Positions 60,103 through 64,000 of a DNA stretch of 64,000 bases are shown in pieces (the stretch's first letter is position 1; each line of letters starts with the position of its first letter). Origin of the DNA: Actinopolyspora saharensis (GTDB lineage: Bacteria; Actinomycetota; Actinomycetes; Mycobacteriales; Pseudonocardiaceae); NCBI RefSeq assembly GCF_900100925.1, contig NZ_FNKO01000001.1:1488001-1552000 (forward strand), written 5' to 3'. Under the pieces are notes generated by a model. The model searched no databases. It worked only from the letters and a program-made list of their open reading frames with translations, and was not told the origin of the DNA. A program made the position numbers and the translations under genes.

Positions 60103-61407
60103 GTGCGGGCGGCGACTATGGACCGGTCGGCAGTGCGCGACCTGCGGGACGAACGAATCGACTGGCGCTTCAAGGGACTTCCCTCCGCTGCCTTCGGCAG
60201 CACGGTCGACCAGTTCCTCCGGACGCGTCCGAACCTCCGGGACAGCGGTTTCGTGGGACCACTGCTGCTGTTGGACCGTCCCGCGCTGGAGCACAACCTG
60301 ACGACGATGGCCGACTGGTGTTCACGCCACGGCGTGCTGCTCTGCCCGCATGGCAAGACCACCATGGCTCCCCAGCTCTTCCAGCGCCAGCTCGATCACG
60401 GCGCCTGGGGGATCACAGCGGCCAACCTCAGCCAGTTGCGGGTTTATCGGGCGTTCGGCACGAGCCGCGTTCTGCTGGCGAACCAGCTCGTCGACCCGAG
60501 CGGACTCTCCTGGCTGGCCTCCGAACTGGACCGGGACCCCGGGTTCGACTTCGGCTGCTGGGTCGACTCCACCAGGAACGTGGAACTGATGGAGCGGACG
60601 CTGTCCGCGACGGGGTGTCACCGTCCCGTGGACGTACTGGTCGAGCTCGGCCGGCGCGACGGCCGCACGGGGGCCAGGAGCACTGCGGAGGCGCTGGAGG
60701 TCGCACGAGCGGTGGACGCGAGCCCGCACCTGCGCCTGGCCGGGGTCTGCGGCTACGAGGGAGCGATCTCGCACGATCTCAGCGACACCGACCTGAGCGC
60801 GGTGGACGACTACCTCGCCGGGATGCGCGAAGTGGTCACCGGTGCCGCACGAGCGGGGCTGTTCGACGAGGTCGACGAGATCGTCGTGACGGCTGGGGGA
60901 AGTTCCTACTTCGACCAGGTGGCCGAGGCGCTCACCACGCCGTGGGAACTGGACAGACCTGTCGTCCCGGTCCTGCGCAGCGGCTCCTACATAACCCACG
61001 ACCACGGCTCGTACCGCACCATGTCCCCCTTCGGGCGTGCCCACCGACTGGCGGGTCCCGAACAGCCCTTCCGCCCCGCGCTGCGCGTGCTGGCCCAGGT
61101 GATCTCCCGCCCCGATCCGGACCTGGTGCTGCTGACCCTCGGGAGGCGCGATGCCTCCTTCGACCAGGACCTCCCACAGCCGCAGCGGGTGCGCACCGGC
61201 GATGGGGTCCGTCCGCTGCAGGGGGCTCGGATGACGGAACTGGCCGACCAGCACGCTTTCGTCCGGGTGCCCGCGGATTCCGCCGCGGAGGTCGGCGACT
61301 GGTTCGAGTGCGGGCTCTCGCACCCGTGCACGGTGTTCGACAAGTGGCCACTGATACCGCTCGTCGACGGCGAGGAAGTGGTCGACCTCGTGCGCACCTT
61401 CTTCTGA
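60103..61407 (+). CDS. D-serine dehydratase-like (DSD1 family) amino acid deaminase
   Basis: A 434-residue fold-type III PLP enzyme. The N-terminal barrel begins with GPLLLLDRPALEHNL and the PLP lysine is in LLCPHGKTTMAPQLF. LAGVCGYEGAISHD and DEIVVTAGGSSYFDQ follow. The C-terminal domain has the zinc-type His-x-Cys in GLSHPCTVFDKWPL. The family includes D-serine dehydratase and D-threonine aldolase, so deamination or cleavage of a D-amino acid is likely; the exact substrate is not readable. GTG 60103 lies 4 bases after GGAGG; ATG 60118 is an alternative. Control by the divergent IclR gene is likely. Confidence 0.85.
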   Translation: MRAATMDRSAVRDLRDERIDWRFKGLPSAAFGSTVDQFLRTRPNLRDSGFVGPLLLLDRPALEHNLTTMADWCSRHGVLLCPHGKTTMAPQLFQRQLDHGAWGITAANLSQLRVYRAFGTSRVLLANQLVDPSGLSWLASELDRDPGFDFGCWVDSTRNVELMERTLSATGCHRPVDVLVELGRRDGRTGARSTAEALEVARAVDASPHLRLAGVCGYEGAISHDLSDTDLSAVDDYLAGMREVVTGAARAGLFDEVDEIVVTAGGSSYFDQVAEALTTPWELDRPVVPVLRSGSYITHDHGSYRTMSPFGRAHRLAGPEQPFRPALRVLAQVISRPDPDLVLLTLGRRDASFDQDLPQPQRVRTGDGVRPLQGARMTELADQHAFVRVPADSAAEVGDWFECGLSHPCTVFDKWPLIPLVDGEEVVDLVRTFF

Positions 61408-61719
61408 CGCGGAATCGAGCGAACCGGCGAGCGCCCGGTTCGCGGGCTTCCTCCTCCAGCCTCGCCGCGGCCCTGCTCGAGTCGCACCCCGCGGTGCTGC
61501 GCCGCACCGTTCGGTCCTTTCGGGGAAAGGATACGAACAACCGGGCGCGCAACTACTCCTGTTCACTCCCGAGGAGCGCAACGCGAGTGGACGTTCGTTG
61601 CGCTCTCGGCCTGTTCCATCAGCCGAAAGTGCGACACACTGTCCGAACTCGCCGGACCGTCGAACCGCCCCCGAACCACGACCGTTTCCGGTCCGCACGC
61701 ACGACTTCGAGGAGACGAA
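61408..61719. other. Intergenic stretch before the lactonase gene
   Basis: 312 bases without a gene. It holds the hairpin at 61574-61605; the remainder shows no clear promoter motif for the lactonase gene. Confidence 0.45.
61574..61605 (+). terminator. Hairpin between the deaminase and lactonase genes
   Basis: GAGCGCAACG and CGTTGCGCTC are perfect 10-base arms with a 12-base loop, 167 bases past the deaminase stop. Rho-independent type without T-run. Confidence 0.5.
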
Positions 61720-62853
61720 TTGTCCACCACCCCGAATCGTCGCGCTTTCCTCACCGCGCTCGGCGCGGTGGGAGCCACCACTGCCCTGACGGGCACGAGC
61801 AGCGCCCGGCCCGCCGGGCACCGCAGTCCCGTGTACCTCGGCAGCTTCAGCTGGACCGATCCGCCCGGAGAGGGCTTCCAGGTCTTCGCGCGCGACATCT
61901 CTTCCGGAGCGCTCCGTCCCGAGAGCACGATCGACGGGGTCCCGGACGCGTCGTGGCTGGCCTTCTCCCCGCGCCGACGCGTCCTGTACACCACCAGCGA
62001 ACTGGCCCCGAACGGGGCGGTCACCGCACTCGACCTCGACGATCCGTGGCAACCACGGATACTGAACACGCGGTCCAGCGAGGGAGCGAGCCCCACCCAC
62101 CTGAGCGTCCACCCGACGGGGCGTTTCCTGCTGACCGCCAACTACACCGACGGAACGGTCGTGGTCCACCGCCTGAACGACGACGGGGGCGTCGGCGAGC
62201 CCACCGATCTGGTCGAGCACTCCTCAGGTCACCGCGCGCCCAAAGCGCACCAGGTACTGCCCGATCCGACCGGGCGGTGGACCATCAGCGTGGACCTCGG
62301 CGCCGATGCCGTGCACACCTACCACCTGGACATGGTGACCGGAAGGCTGCGGCTCAACCAGCGGTTGCCGGTCCGAGCCGGGAACGGCCCCAGGCATCTG
62401 GAATTCCACCCCGCGGGGCGGTACGCCTACCTGGTCAACGAGCTCGCCAGCACCGTGACGGTGTTGGAATGGCACGCCACCGCCGGAGAGTTCACCGTTC
62501 TCTCCACGCTCGGGACCCGACCGCCGAGCGCCCGCGGTGAGAACGTTCCCGCCGAGATCGTGGTCGACCGCGCGGGCCGGTTCTGCTATTTGACCAACCG
62601 CGGGGACGACACCGTGGCCGTGTTCACCATCGAAGCGCGCGGCGCGCGACTCCGGTTGAGCGAAACCGTCCCCACCGGCGGCGCCTGGCCACGTCACTGC
62701 ACGCTGGACCGGAGTCAGCGCTGGTTGTACGTGGCCAACCAGAACTCCGGGACCGTCACCCGACTGCCACGCCACCCGGGCATGGGGCGGGTGGGGCCCG
62801 TCGCCGGCAGCGTCGCGGCCCCAGGAGCGGTCATGTTGGCCCTCCGGAACTGA
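61720..62853 (+). CDS. Exported lactonase-like seven-bladed beta-propeller (Tat signal)
   Basis: A 377-residue protein of the lactonase (PF10282, 6-phosphogluconolactonase-like) family. The N terminus NRRAFLTALGAVGATTALTG is a Tat signal with twin Arg, cleaved near Ala-Arg-Pro-Ala (about 30). Blades follow with SPTHLSVHPTGRFLLTANY, NGPRHLEFHPAGRYAYLVNE and WPRHCTLDRSQRWLYVANQN, where His and Arg residues line the centre. The substrate is not known. TTG 61720 starts after GAGGAGACGAA. It converges on the J-domain gene with a 15-base gap. Confidence 0.88.
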   Translation: MSTTPNRRAFLTALGAVGATTALTGTSSARPAGHRSPVYLGSFSWTDPPGEGFQVFARDISSGALRPESTIDGVPDASWLAFSPRRRVLYTTSELAPNGAVTALDLDDPWQPRILNTRSSEGASPTHLSVHPTGRFLLTANYTDGTVVVHRLNDDGGVGEPTDLVEHSSGHRAPKAHQVLPDPTGRWTISVDLGADAVHTYHLDMVTGRLRLNQRLPVRAGNGPRHLEFHPAGRYAYLVNELASTVTVLEWHATAGEFTVLSTLGTRPPSARGENVPAEIVVDRAGRFCYLTNRGDDTVAVFTIEARGARLRLSETVPTGGAWPRHCTLDRSQRWLYVANQNSGTVTRLPRHPGMGRVGPVAGSVAAPGAVMLALRN

Positions 62854-62868
62854 GCGCGACGGGGTCCG

Positions 62869-63987
62869 TCAGGGAACCACCCGGGCCAGCACTTGGCGAA
62901 AGGCGTCCCGATGCACCCTGGCCGGGTCCGCGGCCAGGTATCGTCCGATCTCGTCCACGAACCCGGCCGGAGTCATCGGAGGCGCGGGGACGGTACCGGG
63001 GGACTCGCTCGCGGTGATCTCACCCGCGCGACTCGGGTACAGCACCAGCGCTCCCACCACCTCGACGTCGCGCAACAGTTCCCGGTAGGCCGCGATGCTC
63101 TCGGCCAGGTTGGTGCTCCCGCCCCGGAAAACGCTCCCGTTCCGACGCAGCGTGCCGTCCGCGTCGGCGGTGTAGTGCCCCGGCAACCACATCTTGGACT
63201 CGATGAGCACCAGTCTCCTGCCGCAGAGCACCGCGTGATCGACGTCGGCGAACACCGAGTCGGGCCAGGAGAGGCCGTGAAATATCCGCACCCCGGGAAG
63301 ACGGGTCAGATAGGTGGACAGCAGTTCGGCGGTCAGCCGTTCGCCGTGTTCGCCCCTGACCCCGGCCGGTTCCCCGAAGACGGCGCAACGGCCGAACTCG
63401 GTGATGAACGCCCGGTCCTCGGAAGCAGCGGGCAAGTACTCCGGCGCGTAGCGATAGGCGCCGGCCACGGCTATCGCGGGCATCAGCCACAGCACCAGCA
63501 GCAGCGGCCACGCCTCGCTGACCAGGACCACCGGCAACAGCAGCGCCCATCCCCCGACGGCTGCCGCCATGGCACCACCGCGGTAGGGGGCCCGTGGGAT
63601 GTAGCGGACCGGTTGCCTCGGGTTGACGGCGTGCCACCACGGCAGCCGGTCCACGTCGAGTTCCGGCTTCGGCGGCACGAAGTTCGGGTCGGCCCCGAAG
63701 TCCCTTCTGGTTCTTCGCGTGCGGGGACGTCTCCGGCGTCGCGCGGCCGTGGCCCCTGCCGGGGTTCCCCCGTCCGTTCCGCTGCCGAGGTCACCCCGGT
63801 CGTAAGCGGCTCGGCGAACCGGATCGCTGAGGGTCTCGTAGGCTTCCTGCAGATTCCGGAAGGTTCCGGCCGTTCCTCCGGCATCGGGATGCATCACGCG
63901 CGCCAGGGAGCGGTAAGCGGACTTGATCTCCGCGGACGACGCGTCCCGGGCCACCCCGAGCAGCTCGTAGTAATCGTCCCCGTTCAC
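62869..63987 (-). CDS. J-domain / NERD nuclease-like membrane protein
   Basis: A 372-residue fusion. Residues 1-65 are a J-domain ([20 protein letters not shown]) with the HPD motif in RVMHPDAGG, which stimulates DnaK. A basic Arg-rich linker (85-95) and two hydrophobic helices (about 140-178) follow. The C-terminal part (~205-330) looks like [17 protein letters not shown], then [20 protein letters not shown] with the Asp and Glu-x-Lys of the PD-(D/E)XK fold. GTG 63987 is at the window edge and has a poor ribosome site; the frame is open beyond it, so the start may lie outside. The role is unknown. Confidence 0.8.
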   Translation of the reverse strand: MNGDDYYELLGVARDASSAEIKSAYRSLARVMHPDAGGTAGTFRNLQEAYETLSDPVRRAAYDRGDLGSGTDGGTPAGATAARRRRRPRTRRTRRDFGADPNFVPPKPELDVDRLPWWHAVNPRQPVRYIPRAPYRGGAMAAAVGGWALLLPVVLVSEAWPLLLVLWLMPAIAVAGAYRYAPEYLPAASEDRAFITEFGRCAVFGEPAGVRGEHGERLTAELLSTYLTRLPGVRIFHGLSWPDSVFADVDHAVLCGRRLVLIESKMWLPGHYTADADGTLRRNGSVFRGGSTNLAESIAAYRELLRDVEVVGALVLYPSRAGEITASESPGTVPAPPMTPAGFVDEIGRYLAADPARVHRDAFRQVLARVVP

Positions 63988-64000
63988 GCTCTGCGACCAC

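Overview
This is a GC-rich actinomycete chromosome window. The gene order matches the conserved actinobacterial block that in Mycobacterium runs infC-rpmI-rplT-tsnR-pheST-arg-tyrS-tlyA-ppnK-recN-steA-pyrG-nudix-xerD-parA-scpAB-rluB-cmk-der. Many starts are GTG or TTG, several genes look leaderless, and there is an rRNA operon without spacer tRNAs. The sequence style suggests a Pseudonocardiales member, possibly halophilic and Actinopolyspora-like. That placement is inference; the 16S at 38759-40318 would settle it.

Layout. 1-9.6 kb: the 5' end of a secreted streptogrisin-type protease, a geneless stretch with promoter- and terminator-like signals, gltD-gltB (gltB carries a one-base frameshift), another ~1 kb geneless stretch, a pterin dehydratase, a DUF2795 protein, cutA and a small membrane protein. 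9.8-14.4 kb: a CNT nucleoside transporter, an S9B dipeptidyl peptidase and an aldo/keto reductase. 14.4-24.8 kb: der, plsC-like, cmk, an oppositely oriented K+/H+ antiporter pair (khtT/khtU-like), then rluB-scpB-scpA, a ParA ATPase, xerD and a Nudix hydrolase. 25-35 kb: pyrG, steA (without its usual partner steB), recN, nadK, tlyA, a small conserved protein, a NagD-like HAD phosphatase and a tetratricopeptide-type protein with a long basic disordered head. 35.2-40.5 kb: one rRNA operon on the minus strand (16S-23S-5S) with two promoter-like elements and a BoxA-like leader. 40.8-51.9 kb: tyrS, an alkyladenine glycosylase and the full arginine set argC-[ACT]-argJ-argB-argD-argF-argR-argG-argH. 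52-58.5 kb: pheS-pheT, tsnR and infC-rpmI-rplT. 58.5-64 kb: a DUF1844 protein, an IclR regulator divergent from a D-serine-dehydratase-like enzyme, an exported lactonase-like beta-propeller and a J-domain/NERD membrane protein.

How the parts work together. The arg cluster is one tightly overlapping unit. It starts from a promoter whose spacer holds an ARG-box-like inverted repeat, and it encodes its own repressor ArgR. Each gene from argC to argG overlaps the next by 1-8 bases, and a 135-residue ACT-domain protein sits inside this chain. gltBD supplies glutamate, the entry substrate for arginine. The cmk/pyrG, scpAB/parA/xerD, recN and steA genes cover nucleotide supply, chromosome organisation, repair and division. 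infC uses a non-canonical ATC start.

I see no CRISPR array, prophage, insertion sequence or obvious defence island. The most unusual items are the ACT-domain protein in the arg operon, the J-domain/NERD fusion, the promoter/terminator-bounded geneless stretch at 620-994, and several palindromes at promoters.
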